From Eutrigla gurnardus (lineage: Eukaryota > Chordata > Actinopteri > Perciformes > Triglidae), in contig OY741264.1 in the NCBI GenBank assembly GCA_963514095.1, positions 13,562,366 through 13,626,365 on the forward strand: DNA of 64,000 nt. The letters are read 5' to 3'. Of this stretch, positions 32,096-43,990 are shown in pieces (position 1 is the stretch's first letter; the number at the start of each line of letters is the position of its first letter). The notes beneath the pieces are model-generated. The model ran no database searches, was not told the origin of the DNA, and was given only the letters and a program-made list of their open reading frames with translations. The translations under genes and the position numbers were made by a program.

Positions 32096-34176
32096 TTTTC
32101 GCCACAGTTAATCTCACCTCCAAAACTCACTCAATCCCTTCATACATGTCTCTTGTTCGCCCAGAACACTGGCAGCAATTCTCACTCAAAAAGCGGACAT
32201 TGTCACTCATATCACAATGACTTAAAAACACCAACAACAGGGAGCATCATGTAAAAGATGGACTTTTTTAATTGAAAAAGCAGGGTGTACGAAAAATGAA
32301 AAAATGAAAGTGCAACAAATGTGTTTTGATATAACTTAGAGTGAGAGTGAACTCCTCCAACAAACTGTGTGTGTTTCTGTCTTCAATCATTCCTTTTCTA
32401 CTTTTTTTTTTTTTTACTAGATTGCAGTGTTCTTGTAATCTTAACAATATAAACAATATAACACATTCTAACCCCAGTAACAAAAATAACCTCTTTTTAC
32501 CCATGACCATCACAGTGCAGTGGTGAGGGAGGGACTGAGGTAGCCACAGAGTGGCAGCTCCAGTTGTGAGCACATCGAGGAGACTACAGCAGAGTGAGCC
32601 AGCGACAGCTCAGACTACTCGGTGCACCTCATCTAGATCCCTGGAGAGAAGCTTCCCTGGTCCGTTACATCATTTGAACATTACATAATGTATTTCAGTG
32701 ACTAAAAGCTCTCTACATATCAATTCATCCAATATTAATTTTAAAAACTATTTTTAGATGGAAAATTGCAACAAATCCCAAAGAGGCAGCAAAGAGATTC
32801 AAAGAAGGTGTTTTAAGTCTTATCATGGATGTCTTATCATTTAAGTCTTATCATGGATGTTGGAGAGGAAAAGGGAAGGGCAATCCTTTCTTTTTATAAG
32901 ATGGCTCATGTTGAGTGGGCTTGCCCCGTCATATAAGGGTAAATTGTTCACACACTTGAACTATTGTAAAAAAATATGATTGAATCCTATTTCCTGTCGA
33001 CTGTACTCCTCTTGATGTGACCCCTGATGTGATTATGACCATAATCGGTATCATTTGCAGGTGACAGGTCACATTACACAGCCACAGTAAACGTCACACA
33101 CACACAAACACACAAACACACAAACACACTCACGTCAGTGAGTGAATGAAGGAAATATTCTCAGTCTCCTGTATGAACTGCGGGATGAGGTGCGCTCATT
33201 TCTGATGGAGCATGGGTCCCATGTCTTGCATATTTGAAGGACTTAACATGTCATTGCAAGATGAAAACACGAGCATTAAATCGCTGAATAATAAAATATG
33301 ATTCAAGAGGCAAGTGGATCGCTGGACTGAGTGCTGATATGTTTCCTGAGCTGGAAGAATATTAACATTATGAAGATATCTATCACTAACCACCTTCAAG
33401 CCCTCCTGGAACACTTTAACTTTAACACTTTAATTCAAAGATGCTTGCTGAGTTCTGGATTTCAGTCGAGAGAGAATAACCAGCCAAGGCCACTATGGAC
33501 CTACCGACGTGGTTTGGCTCTACATACCTGTGTGAAAAGAGTTTCTTGCCACTGACACATTAATAACAAATACACATCACGTTGAAACATAATTCCCAAA
33601 ATGTAAATTTGCACCGCAACAATGTTCACATGTTCACTCAGTGCTACAGTTTATGGCTCATATGCACTCATAAGTTACATGGATATTACTTTGACTGAGA
33701 TATTCTGCTTATAGTAAATTATTATGTACAATCATCATGGTTGTCAGGCTATTCTGTTCTTTTGTGGTGTCATTATGCCTGTGTTTGGATACGCCTATTA
33801 GTGCATGTGTCCTGTACGCACACAGTCATGTTGGAACAGTTTGGGGATGGCCCCTTCCTGTTCCAACATGACTGTGCACCAGTGCACAAAGCAAGGTCCA
33901 TAAAGACATGGATGAGAGAGTTTGGTGTGGATGAACTTGACTGGCCTGCACAGAGTCCTGACCTCAACCCGATAGAACACCTTTGGGATGAATTAGTGGA
34001 GACTGAGAGCCAGGCCTTCCCGTCCAACATCAGTCCGTGACCTCACAAATGCACTTCTGGAAGAATGGTCAAAAAGTCCCATAAACACACTCCTAAACCT
34101 TGTGGAAAGCTGTTATAGCTGCAAAGGGTGGACCAACATCATATTAAACCCTATGGATTAAGAATGGGATGTCACT

Positions 34177-35118
34177 TACAGTTTTTTTCAATTGTTTACA
34201 TGCAATTTTGAAAACCGGGTTCTTTTTTTCCAAATATAATCACAATTATCCAAACACCAAACTCAATTTGCATAATTCCTAGAATGTTTGCAAAATGACA
34301 CACTTCAGTCAAAACATACACACTTCAGTCAAAACATATACATATATTTGTGAAAATGCTATTAGTTTTCATTTAACCAACACAGTCCTCAATGATCAGA
34401 CACTATTGTAGCCAGTTTCACACTGCTGTGATAAATAAAAAACACATTTGTAAAAAAAACTGATTTTAGGAAATAGCATGTGCTAGATTTTTGGCCAGAC
34501 ATTGTTATGTAAGGGATAATTTAGATGTCAAAACATTCAACTTACCAAGCACTGCACAACACTGATGCTGCAGACTGAATATTTCAAGTATTTATTTTAT
34601 CTACCTCTTCCTCTATCTCCTTCTTCTCCTCTTCCTCTACCTGGGCCTCCTCCTCTACCTCCTTCTCCTCTTCCTCTACCGCCTTCATCTCCTCTTTGAG
34701 CTCCCCCTCTCATTCTCACTCTTCTTCTTCTTCTAGCTCCTTCCATTTTTGTTGAAGACAGGTGAACTCACCGGCTGCCTTTTATAGCACACCTGAGTGC
34801 TGCATTTTCAAATAAGCACATGTGTGCTTCCACACTTGGTGGATGTGATTATCCAATTTGTTCATTAGTGTGGTCATTGGCAATCCGGGGCTTTGTAATG
34901 ACAACGAAGTAACCTCACAATCCTTATCTGTGTCTAAGGTGTGAAAATGTGTGTAGTGTTTTACAAATCCCTGTGTGTAATGTTTTGCAAAAAGGGTGAA
35001 GCAGACATTGTGTGTAATGTTATGCAAATCTGTGGAGGTGTTTTGCTCCTTGGAGTAGAATTTCGCAAATTGTGTGGAAATTTTTATTTTAGTGTGTAAA
35101 CAATCGTAAAAAACTGTA
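34177..35118. mobile_element. TA-flanked Tc1/mariner-type non-autonomous element
   Basis: The body is 34179-35116 (938 bp). Inverted ends are cagtttttttcaattgttta and, on the other strand, cagttttttacgattgttta. TA lies on both sides (34177-34178, 35117-35118). It keeps the start of a transposase-like gene (34597-34746) and lacks the rest, so it is an internally deleted derivative. Confidence 0.85.
34597..34746 (-). CDS. Arg/Gly-rich micro-ORF, 49 aa (transposase N-terminus remnant)
   Basis: On the minus strand an ATG at 34746 opens a 49-codon frame dominated by R-G-R-G and E-G-G-R-G repeats, beginning MEGARRRRRVRMRGG and ending GDRGRGR, with TAA followed at once by AATAAA. A fish Tc1/mariner-like transposase family with a similar R/G-rich start is known to me from memory. 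The catalytic part is absent here. Such a peptide would be strongly basic and could bind nucleic acid (inference). Confidence 0.5.
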   Translation of the reverse strand: MEGARRRRRVRMRGGAQRGDEGGRGRGEGGRGGGPGRGRGEEGDRGRGR

Positions 35119-35978
35119 AATTCATATGCAAGTCAAGGCAGGTGAGCGAATTCTCAGCTCTCGATCGTCAGGGGGGAGGGAGGATAAATTTGAGCAGCGG
35201 TTCATGCGACCGGTTGGTTTGGTTCAAGGGACTGTGGATTGGCTGTTGGTGACATAGAAATAGATATATTTCCTGAGCCAAAGCAAGCTCTTCATTCATG
35301 CAGTGATCCAGACATTCAGGATTATATTCTAGAGGCTGTTGAGCAAAATGGATTACGGCAGCGACATGACTGGGAGTGAGACTCAGAACTATACATTACT
35401 AATATGTTCTACGGCAGCCCACTCTTAAAGGCCAGGTTTTACAGGAAAACTATCTTAAATGTGGTGGAGTTCAGTATATGCAGTACCATACCAGAGTGGA
35501 GACATAACAGATTAAACTCATAGAATTGGTTTAACACCCTAGACTCCATCATAACTAAATTCTACTGGAAACACAAGAAACCACAAATCAAATTATCCAC
35601 CCTGCAGCAACCAAGAGACCGTGGAGGCTTAGCTGCCCCACATTTCAGACTCTACCATCTAGCAAATCAGTTTGTTGGTTACAACAGACTCTACAATCAC
35701 AACATCCCTGGCTGGATATAGGAATATTATGACTGTCAATATCAGACCTCCCTTTCTCCATTCAATCAATCATAAACATAACTGCTTAAAATCCTCATAT
35801 ATAGCAGTGACTCTGACCGCTTAGTGTAAAACCAATCAAATCAAGTTCTTAATAAAAACAGACAACCTTCCACGACCGGTTCTAGGGAAAAACATCGAGC
35901 CGTTATCATCAATAGCAACACCTGAGGGGTATTCCACCAAACTCGCTAATTAAAGCGGCGCTTACCTGGTTAAGGCTG

Positions 35979-37160
35979 GCTAGAACCAGTGTTGTATAAA
36001 GTACCCAAAAGCCATACTTGAGTAAAAGTAAAAGTACCTTACTGGAAAATTACTCAAGTAAAAGTGAAAGTTGCCTGCTAGAATATTACTTGAGTAAAAG
36101 TAAAAAAGTAGCTTGTATTTACTGTACTTAAGTATCAAAAGTAAAAAGTACTGTTAATAAAACGCAATCAGAAATTTGAGTTTAAGATTTTCTTTATTCC
36201 TGTTTAGTTTTTAAGTTTTGTTTAATTTGCAAGGTGTCACAAGACACTTTTTGGCTAGCAGAGGCCAAGCCCACTCACGTTAGACCACGGAGACGCTCAG
36301 GGGCCGAGGGGCAGTAAAAAACAAAAACAAATAAACAAAAACGTAATCCTCGACTGTATAGTTTCACTGCGTGGAACAACACACTCTTTGCTTCACCATT
36401 AAAGTCTATTGACAGTAACACTATGAAAAATACAGTAAGTTGACGTTAACTAATAAAAATAAATGTTGCAGTTCACAGGATTAGTCTTTTATAACTTACC
36501 TCAACATGTTTCCTAAGATTGGATGGAGAGTTTTTGTAAGCCAATATCTCGCTGTTTTTAGGTAGGCACAGCAGACATTTCATCCGGTAGGAGGAATCTT
36601 TCACTCCGATGTAGCGGAACATTCCCCGCAGGTATGGCCATGGGTGTTCGTCGTCGTCGTCTATGCTGGTTGTTTCAGCAGCAGGTTCAGTCACCGATTC
36701 AGTCACCTCCTCCATCTCTGACATTTTGCTTCTCTGTCTTCCTCCTTCTCTTCAAGTAGGCTAACATTAGAGACCCGACTTGTCTGAGACTACTACTAGC
36801 ATGACAATGCGACCATTAATTTGAAATTTGGCCGCTGATTTCATCCTCCACAACGGGGTAAACCAATGATAACGTCTTGGGGTCTGTATCTCCCAACATC
36901 ATTGGCTACTAGTCCCACAACAACAAAACAAAGATTGTCCATTGGCTGTCACGTTCCTTCTTATTTTGTAACGAGTAACGAGGATGCTCAGGTAAATGTA
37001 ACGGAGTAAAAGTACTGATTTTTTTCGGAAAATGTAGTGAAGTAAAAGTAAAAGTCGTCAGAAATAGAAGTAGTAAAGTAAAGTACAAATATAAAAAAAT
37101 ACTACATAAGTAAAGTAACGAAGTATTTTTACTTCGTTACTATACAACACTGGCTAGAAC
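35979..37160 (-). mobile_element. hAT derivative with 8-bp target duplication and BED exon
   Basis: The body is 35987-37152 (1,166 bp); ends cagtgttgtataaagtac and, inverted, cgttactatacaacactg. The duplication GCTAGAAC is perfect at 35979-35986 and 37153-37160. AAAAGTA-type motifs (agtaaaagtaaaag) are repeated in both subterminal regions. The only gene part kept is the first exon of a hAT transposase (36500-36724). Confidence 0.93.
36500..36724 (-). CDS. BED zinc-finger exon of a hAT transposase
   Basis: From ATG at 36724, 75 codons up to a consensus splice donor (gag|gtaagt at 36500/36499). Residues 1-27 are acidic. Residues ~28-75 form a BED-type finger: HPWPYLRGMFRYIG, then C-x2-C (CLLC) and LRKHVE. 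The catalytic exons are missing. Without splicing the frame stops ten codons later. Such a product would bind element ends but could not cut (inference). Confidence 0.75.
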
Positions 37161-37285
37161 TAACGCCAACTTCCACTTGCGGCTAAACCCGTTCTATTAA
37201 CGCATTTCAGCCGCGCCTTGTTGAGGCTTATTCAAGCCAGGTCTTGTGTTACGCCGTTCACGGGATATGAAGCCAGACCAGAACC

Positions 37286-37510
37286 GTGAATGTCGAATCA
37301 TCGAGAAAATGGCAGAAAAGACCAGCGCAAAAAATATTGATGGAACTGTATGAGGAGTACAAACCCATCATAACCAATAAAGGGAATACTGTAGTGATAA
37401 ATAAAAATCGCGAGGCTGCTTGGGCAAGAATTGCCGAACGATTAAAAACGGAAGTACCATTAAGAGTAACATGTTCTAATATAACTCTGACTACAATTTG
37501 TCGAACGTGA
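37286..37510 (+). pseudogene. MYB/SANT-like DNA-binding fragment
   Basis: A 74-codon frame with LMELYEEYKPIITNKGNTVV and REAAWARIAERL, the pattern of the Myb/SANT-like domain in the second gene of Harbinger elements and related host proteins. The N-terminus and any partner gene are missing. It lies inside the inverted-repeat element. Confidence 0.55.
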
Positions 37511-37572
37511 CGATAGCGTAGAGGTAACGTTCCGGCTTTGCACGCAGCCGGCCACGGTTCAATTCCCAACTA
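37508..37572 (+). other. tRNA-like sequence
   Basis: gatagcgtagaggtaacg resembles an A box and ggccacggttcaattccc a B box, with a possible anticodon hairpin ccggctttgcacgcagccgg. Full cloverleaf pairing is poor, so this is a degenerate tRNA or SINE head rather than a gene. Confidence 0.4.
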
Positions 37573-37964
37573 TGGAAGTTTGAGGAACTTATTTCTTTGT
37601 CCGGAAATCTCTCTCTCTCTCTCTCTTTTTTTTTAGATAGGCCTAGTAAATGCATCTACATTGACCAACTCATTTATCTCAACAATTCAATGAACACATT
37701 CAATGAACCTATTAATGAACTCACCTGAAAGGAATTTATGTGGCTGAAAATTGCATGCAGCAATGCCTTTGTCATTGGGATATACATGCTATTAATAATA
37801 ACATCTTTATGCCTATCATGTTTTTGCAAGTTATATTTGGGTTCTGGGGAAATTGTATGACATATTTATCATAGTTAAGGTAAAATGTTGGTCTAATTCT
37901 CTGATCTAAAGACAATTATACAGGCAAAAAAACAAAAAAAAACACACATGAGATATCCTCGCCA

Positions 37965-38033
37965 GGATGTGAACCTGCGATGCCCACATCCGGGGGCAGG
38001 AGCATCACCACTCACCCAACTGGGGTCTTCAGA
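37965..38033 (-). other. tRNA-like sequence, minus strand
   Basis: On the minus strand ttgggtgagtggtgatgctc resembles a tRNA D-arm and gcaggttcacatcctggc a T-arm with B box. The acceptor stem is not convincing. Confidence 0.35.
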
Positions 38034-38720
38034 TAATGATATGGCCAGTTGGTCTTAAACAAAATAAACGATTTATTCATATTTTTTTAATTGCAAGCGT
38101 GTATTCTTAGACGCTTGATGAAAATATAGTCTGTTTGTACTTGATATATGTAATTTTGGTCATTTTTGGTCTTTCACGTGACGAAATCACGAGGACTAGG
38201 CTTGGCGGAACCTTCTGCTGGTACAGTTGTTTCCGACAGACGGACTTCTCTGAAACCCCCGCTAAAGTAAGCCTGATGGTTAGCCTGCCCCAGGGCAGGC
38301 TAGTTTGGTCGGATAAATTCCCATGGTTACTTAGCGGAGAGTGCCTCAAGTCACGTTGATGGAACGCAACTCTCGCTAAAGGTAGCGAGGCTTATCGAAA
38401 TTAGCCCGGCTTTGCACTTAGCGAGTTTGATGGAATACCCCTCAGGACACGCATCTGCAATAACATCTTCTCAATGTCACAGAATGTGAAACTACAACTT
38501 ATTCAGTACAAAATACTACACAGAGTTCACCAAACTCAATACAAATTACATAAAATGGGCCTGATATAGAGCGACACCTGTACACACTGCACATTTAATA
38601 CCACCAATGACTACCTCCATGCTACTTGGCTCCACCGAACCATCCAAACATTCTGGACAAACATCACATGCACCATATCCACAATAGGTTGTAGCATTCC
38701 AGTCTACTAATCTGTATGTC

Positions 38721-41700
38721 TGCTAGGGGATGTTCCATCTGTTGAAGCGCCACTGAAATACCAACAATCATACACATATGCTGAACACCATTTATCAATG
38801 TTACACAAACCACTATAGATACACACACGGACACATCCTCCAATAAACTACAAGAATCAAGAATTGCACCCCTGACAAACCTTTAAGCCCTGCCAGGACC
38901 CTCACACCATTGTCTTGTTCTTACTGATAATTAAAACTCTTTATTGTAAATTAAATGCAACCAGTTGTTTATCTGAGACTGTTTGTGCAGGTATTTTCCT
39001 TTTGTCTGTCTATACTGTTGTTGAACGCGATGTTATCTGTTCTGACATACTGTGTGAAAGCGTCCATTGTTTGGTCTTGTTTGATCTTGTGTGCAAAATA
39101 AGTTCAGGCATTTTAAATTTGTGTTAACTGTATGCATTTTGTGTCAAAGCAACAAGAAATGCGTTAATTGTAAAGCTTACACAGACGAATGTTTTGATAA
39201 CTTTGTTGAGAGTTTAGGAAAATTGATAAAAGTATTAAAAAAAATTGTCTTAGTGATCAGACAAAAAATGTACCTGGGTAATTGGGACACATAATCTTAT
39301 CATTGCAGCTGGTCAAAAGTGATTACTGATGCATTTAAATTGGAATAAACAGAGGATTGTGTATGAAAACAAAATAATCCCAACTTTATGGGCAACAGTG
39401 TATTAGTGTTTCATTCTACAATATGAACAGCTGTTCACTTTGACTTTAGCCTATACTATTGTTGATGATGTTATCTGTTCTGACATACTATGTGAAGGAA
39501 TTTGACAGTTTACTCATGCAGTTTTAGCTCTCACCAGGCAGCCCGACTGCTGCTTTGTGTGCTTAACATGACTCCATCTGTATTTTGCAAAAAATGATTA
39601 CATCTCTTTGAGTCCAAACTACAGATCCCTCAGATCTGGAAGGAGACCTTAAGTGGGATGTTGTATTGTAGTTTGAGATCTAGAAGCCTGCTGGGTTAGC
39701 TGCCATTACAATAATAATTTCACCAAGTTCTATGTCTCCATAGATCATTCAACGCTTGTTGAGCAACCTGCAACTCCTCTCCAAATTTGTTTGAATATCT
39801 CTTCACAAGAACATTTTCCAAACATAAACATTTCTTCTCTAATTCATTCATCTTAAGGTTCCAAATCTTTTTCAGATGTGATGTTTATGATGTTGTAAAA
39901 TCACAGATGAAACGTTTTCTTCCGGAGTTTACTGTCAGAATGTGTCTGCACGTAGGATATCTCTGTTCCTGCCTCCTGCTTCTCTCATTTTATTTTTTTT
40001 ATGATGCAACATCGCACTTTTCCTTCTTATCAATTTATTTCAGATTAATTAATAGACACAGTTAAACAGCTGCTGAATCATGGTTTCAGAATATTATCTA
40101 TTAATATTTTCTCAGCCTTATTTTTAACATGATTAATTATGTTGTTATCTCTACCAGATAAATTAATGTTTTCACTGGGGTTACATTGCAGTTGGGGTTT
40201 TCTGCGTGTGAGGAGAGAGAACAGTTTAACGCTGACTCCTCTCCAGCTGTTTTTTTTTCAAACAGTATGAAATATGTTTTCCCCCAAGAAGCCTTTTAGC
40301 TGGACATCAGTCAGGCGTGTCTCCATGTCAGTGCAGGAGACAGCAGATCCAACAGAGCCTCTTGCTGTGAGACAACTGTTGTGCTGACAGCTTTCATTCT
40401 GTGACCGAGACATATGTCTCCGTACCCAGTGAAGAGAAATATAAACCTCAAGTATGAGCTTTCAACACAGTCTCACGACATTTCATGAAATAATTAGCAA
40501 ATCCAGTTCCATCCTCCATTTACATTTACTAGGGCATTTAGCAGATGAGTTTGTCCAAAGCAACTTACAATTACAGTACATTTTTTTCTGTGTTGCTCAG
40601 CAGGACTTTCAAACGTTTATGTATTTCAATTGGAGGCATCATTTGTGGCAGCATGTGAAATGTCACCAACACTTTGGGAGACGCAGCACCGGTCTGCTGG
40701 TTCAACCTCCCATGTTGTTGGCTAAGTGACATATACTTGTAGGACAAAGCAGCTGAGAGAAGGTACCGTATGTATCTGAGTACATTACACTAACAGCACT
40801 GTGATAGTCCACACACAGAGCCAACATACAACTGTTTTACATTTCTTCAGGCATGTATGAGGTCACCCAAAGGTCACATTGTCTCCCGCTCATTGTCTGA
40901 AAAAGGTCCTCAAAAGTGTTGATGAAATGCTCAAACCTGGAAGATGCTGTCATTGTTTGTTTTGTCACCGCTCCCCATCTATCTATCTCTCCGTCTCTCT
41001 CTCTCTCTGTCTCTCTCTCCCTGCTTTTCTCCTTTCTATTCAGAGGAGTGTCTCCAAGCTCATCATCACAGTTCACAGTTCATCAGTGTTTGTCTGCCTG
41101 AGCTCCATCTCACCTTTAATATCTGAACCACACACAAACTCATACACAGAGCTTTGTATTGCTATACTTAGGGCGTACACACACACGCAAACTGACAGAA
41201 GCCTTATTATTCTCACTGAGATGTGCCACCAGGCACAAATATATGGATGGATATTTAATTGCTATTCTTTTTTGTCCTTTCCCTCTGGTCCACCTTGTTT
41301 TCTGTCTCTGTTTTCTATTCTGCTTCCATTCCAGATCTGCTTCAGGGGTTTACAGAAAAGACTGAGATACAATTTGCCATCATAATCTCGTCTGCTTGGC
41401 CAGGCTACGCTTGGCTGCTATGTGTGTGTGTGTCTGTTTGCTTTAGGTGATGTGATTAATTGAAGATGAAGTGTCTCACCAACCTGTGAGTGAACATGTA
41501 TTTGTAAATAAGGTGAAGGCTTATAGAAATGCTAATACACTTTGAAATACTCCTGTTGAATTGTATATCATATCAATGAATTCAGTTTTATTATTGTTCA
41601 AATGATCAAGACTATAATCATTGTCGTAATGAATAATGCATTATACATAATTATATTTTGATTTAAAAAAATGAATGTGTGTATTAATGAAAAAATTATA

Positions 41701-42004
41701 CCATAGTGTAATAGAGAGGCTAAGTCCCTTCTGGTTCGAAGGTCATGGGACATTATTTTGGAAAAATATGTACGATAGGCAACCAAGACGAGCGAGTAAT
41801 CATTTATTATATTTTTTACTGAGGTGGTGTTTGTGTTAGTCGGTTCTGTTTATTAAAAATGTACAAAAACAGCCAATGAACATAATGTGAAGAAAAAGAA
41901 GAAAACAGAAAACACTGTAGGGTGGTAACCAGTTCAGAGACAAACCAGGAAATAAAACAAAAACAAAAATGTATGGCTTCCATTTTGGTTTTTGATGATC
42001 AATT
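38721..42004. other. Largely unassigned sequence
   Basis: No gene recognised. 40515-40585 resembles a conserved SINE/LINE tail (gggcatttagcagatgagtt and ccaaagcaacttacaattac). A CT-rich run lies at about 40979-41030. Several small open frames are not supported by any motif. Confidence 0.45.
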
Positions 42005-42977
42005 CTGTTCTATTTCTTACTGACCACCAGAGGCAGTGCTTAAGCACTGGATGCTTCCATCTCGTGCATGTGCAGGTCGAGTAATTATACCAACAAAGTC
42101 ACCTGTGACACCTGGGTGACCTGTGAACATCTATATTCCAGGGTCACCAAAGGCTCTGTTCCTTCTATCTTCTCACGATAGCAGACTGACGTAGCAGGTC
42201 AAGCACATGAATTGTTTGTTGCTTATATTGTTCCGAATCAGCTCGTTGCTTGTAGCCTCGTAACCCAAGGGTTGGTGCTGCGATTTCATTCGTCCACCAA
42301 AGGCTGCGACTTGCTGTCTTGAATTACAGAGTACAACGAGGACGTTCTGCATGCTGCGGCCAGCTGTGTTTTCGCCGTGCCGGCTCGCATGGTTGGTATC
42401 TTTGTCCTTAATGTTGTGTCCACATTACGACTAAAACTGGTGAGTACAGTGCATGTTTTTTTCATCATCGCATCAACGGCTGGTGTTTTTTCGCCTGGTT
42501 GTCGTTGTGCGGGTGTGAGTGTGTGAACGGTACAGCCTGCGGTCGACGTGGCTATTGACCTCACTCTCCCCGCTGTGTTGCTTACTATTTTGGCGTGCCA
42601 CTGTGTTGCACTGCGCTATAGGTGCTCCCGCCTGAGCTGGCTGCATTGTATTAGTTTGCCATAGTGCCGGCAGTTGCCTATATTAAACGCAGATTTGCGT
42701 TCCAGTCTGCTTGTTTTGATATTGTCTTTTGCAGAAATGTTTTCATTACCACTCTACCAGCGGGTGTTTTTTTGCCTGGTTGTCGTTGTGTGTGTTGGGG
42801 TGTGAATACTGTAGCCTGCGGTTGCGCGGCTGCTATCTTCACTTTCCCCGCTGTATTAGCCTATTTATTTATTGTGCGTGCTGCTGCTTTGCACCGTGCT
42901 ATAGGCGCTATCGCCTGAGCTGTCTGCATTATATTGATTTGCCATAGTGCCAGCAGTAGCCTATATTCAACGCAGAT

Positions 42978-43271
42978 TTGCGCTGGAGTAACTGTGTTTC
43001 TTGTATGGCCTCCCTCCAGGCAGAGGATGGCCATGAACAATGTCCTGCATGTCTTGGGGTTCAACACCTGAGGGACGCAGTGTCAGATAACGGGTGCAAC
43101 AACTGTAGTTTTATGCCTCTTGCACTCAGGCTTAGTAAGTTGGCTGAAGTGGAGGACGAACCGGGGTTGCCCCCCTCGGGGGTGGGTCCTAGTGGCACCA
43201 GACGCCATGCTTCAAGGTCTGGCGGACCCCCCGGGAAGTCCCGTAAGGTGGACAGTCTGGCTCTCAACTGA
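42978..43271 (+). pseudogene. DIRS Gag-like fragment
   Basis: Contains CVSCMASLQAEDGHEQCPAC and CNNCSFMPLALRLSKL, a Cys-rich pattern familiar from fish DIRS Gag N-termini. A frameshift follows near 43170, and most of Gag is missing before the RT starts. Confidence 0.7.
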
Positions 43272-43414
43272 GTTTGCTGAAATTAAAGCCCTCCTTCAAA
43301 ACCTCCAACCGGCTCATAATACTCCGGCCCCCAACCTTCAGCGGGATCAAACTTACTGTGGTCAAAGATCCCGACAAGTTGCCAAGTTAAGGGTTCTACT
43401 CAACATTTTTTCTG

Positions 43415-43990
43415 GTGCCAAAGAAGGAGGGTGGGTTTCGCCCCATCCTCGACTTGCATGGGTTAGAACCGGTTCCTCAAGGTTCTTCCCTTCCACATGT
43501 TGCAGACGTCCTCCAGAGTGTCACTCGGGGGGACTGGTTTGTGTCAATATACCTCAAAGACAAAGACGTGCCGATGCAAGCCTGCCTCTCTCCAAAGCGC
43601 ATAGCTGCCATACTGCAGCTTCTACGGCGCTTCCGGCATGGCCAGTTGCTGAGATACGGTCTCATCCTAATTGGCATGCTGACTTCGGCATCCATGATTG
43701 TCCGACTGGGCCTTCTCACATTACATCCTCTGCAGATCTGGGCGAATGGTCTCCACTTGGACCCAAAGTGGCACAGACACAAGCTTGTCAGGGTTTCCGG
43801 CCAGTGTCTCCTGGCCCTCAGACCCTGGAGGAAGAGGGCATACCTGATCACGGGTTATCCCTGAGGGATGCTCCCTCCCGTCGAAGGTTGTAGAGACAGA
43901 TGCCTCCCTGAACAGCTGAGGCGCGGTATGGCAGGGCAGAGCAGTCAGAGGCCAGTGGGATGCCAAGTAGAGGCTGAGGCATATAAGAAG
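43415..43990 (+). pseudogene. DIRS reverse transcriptase and RNase H fragments
   Basis: MPKKEGGFRPILDL and VTRGDWFVSIYLKD are the RT start. The frame then jumps directly to RNase H-proximal sequence (LSPKRIAAILQLLRRFRHG; IGMLTSASMIVRLGLLTLHP), so the catalytic YxDD block is deleted. After a stop, further RNase H-like sequence (acagatgcctccctgaac) runs on to about 43970. Confidence 0.8.

Larger units (their letters stand above)
29991..33828. other. Largely unassigned sequence
   Basis: Contains two LINE-type tails, a CA microsatellite, a pyrimidine-rich tract near 31230-31400 and a CA-rich stretch near 33096-33131. No recognisable gene. Confidence 0.5.
33829..35155 (+). mobile_element. Tc1-like fragment split by another transposon
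   Basis: 33829-34178 encodes the C-terminal Tc1 transposase part (FQHDCAPVHKARSIKTW; SPDLNPIEHLWDE), closely matching the copy at 46.5 kb, then loses frame. The terminal part resumes at 35117 (catatgcaagtcaaggcagg). The block between is the TA-flanked element at 34179-35116. The 5' half of the Tc1 is missing. Confidence 0.85.
35921..38446. mobile_element. Inverted-repeat DNA element with a MYB-like fragment (Harbinger-like)
   Basis: The outer 29 bp at 35921-35949 and 38418-38446 are inverted copies with one mismatch (core ggggtattccaccaaactcg). A MYB/SANT-like fragment sits at 37286-37510, and two tRNA-like stretches lie at 37508-37572 and 37965-38033. It splits an L1 remnant and is itself split by a hAT. 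The target duplication is unclear because the flanks CCTGA/TCAGG are themselves inverted. Assignment to Harbinger rests on the MYB-like fragment. Confidence 0.7.
35370..38720 (+). pseudogene. Tx1/L1-like LINE ORF2 remnant, split
   Basis: 35370-35920 encodes TKFYWKHKKPQIKLSTLQ and GGLAAPHFRLYHLANQF, the post-RT region of L1-type LINEs. The C-terminal part resumes at 38447-38720 (LQLIQYKILHRVHQTQYKLH; CTHCTFNTTNDYLHATW). Between them is a 2.5-kb inverted-repeat element. There are many stops; this is an old copy, distinct from the minus-strand L1 at 20.9-24.1 kb. Confidence 0.8.

Noticed and set aside
34600..34755. CTC/CTT tract as a simple microsatellite only
   Set aside because: It encodes a complete R/G-rich micro-ORF inside a defined transposon, so it is better treated as part of that element.
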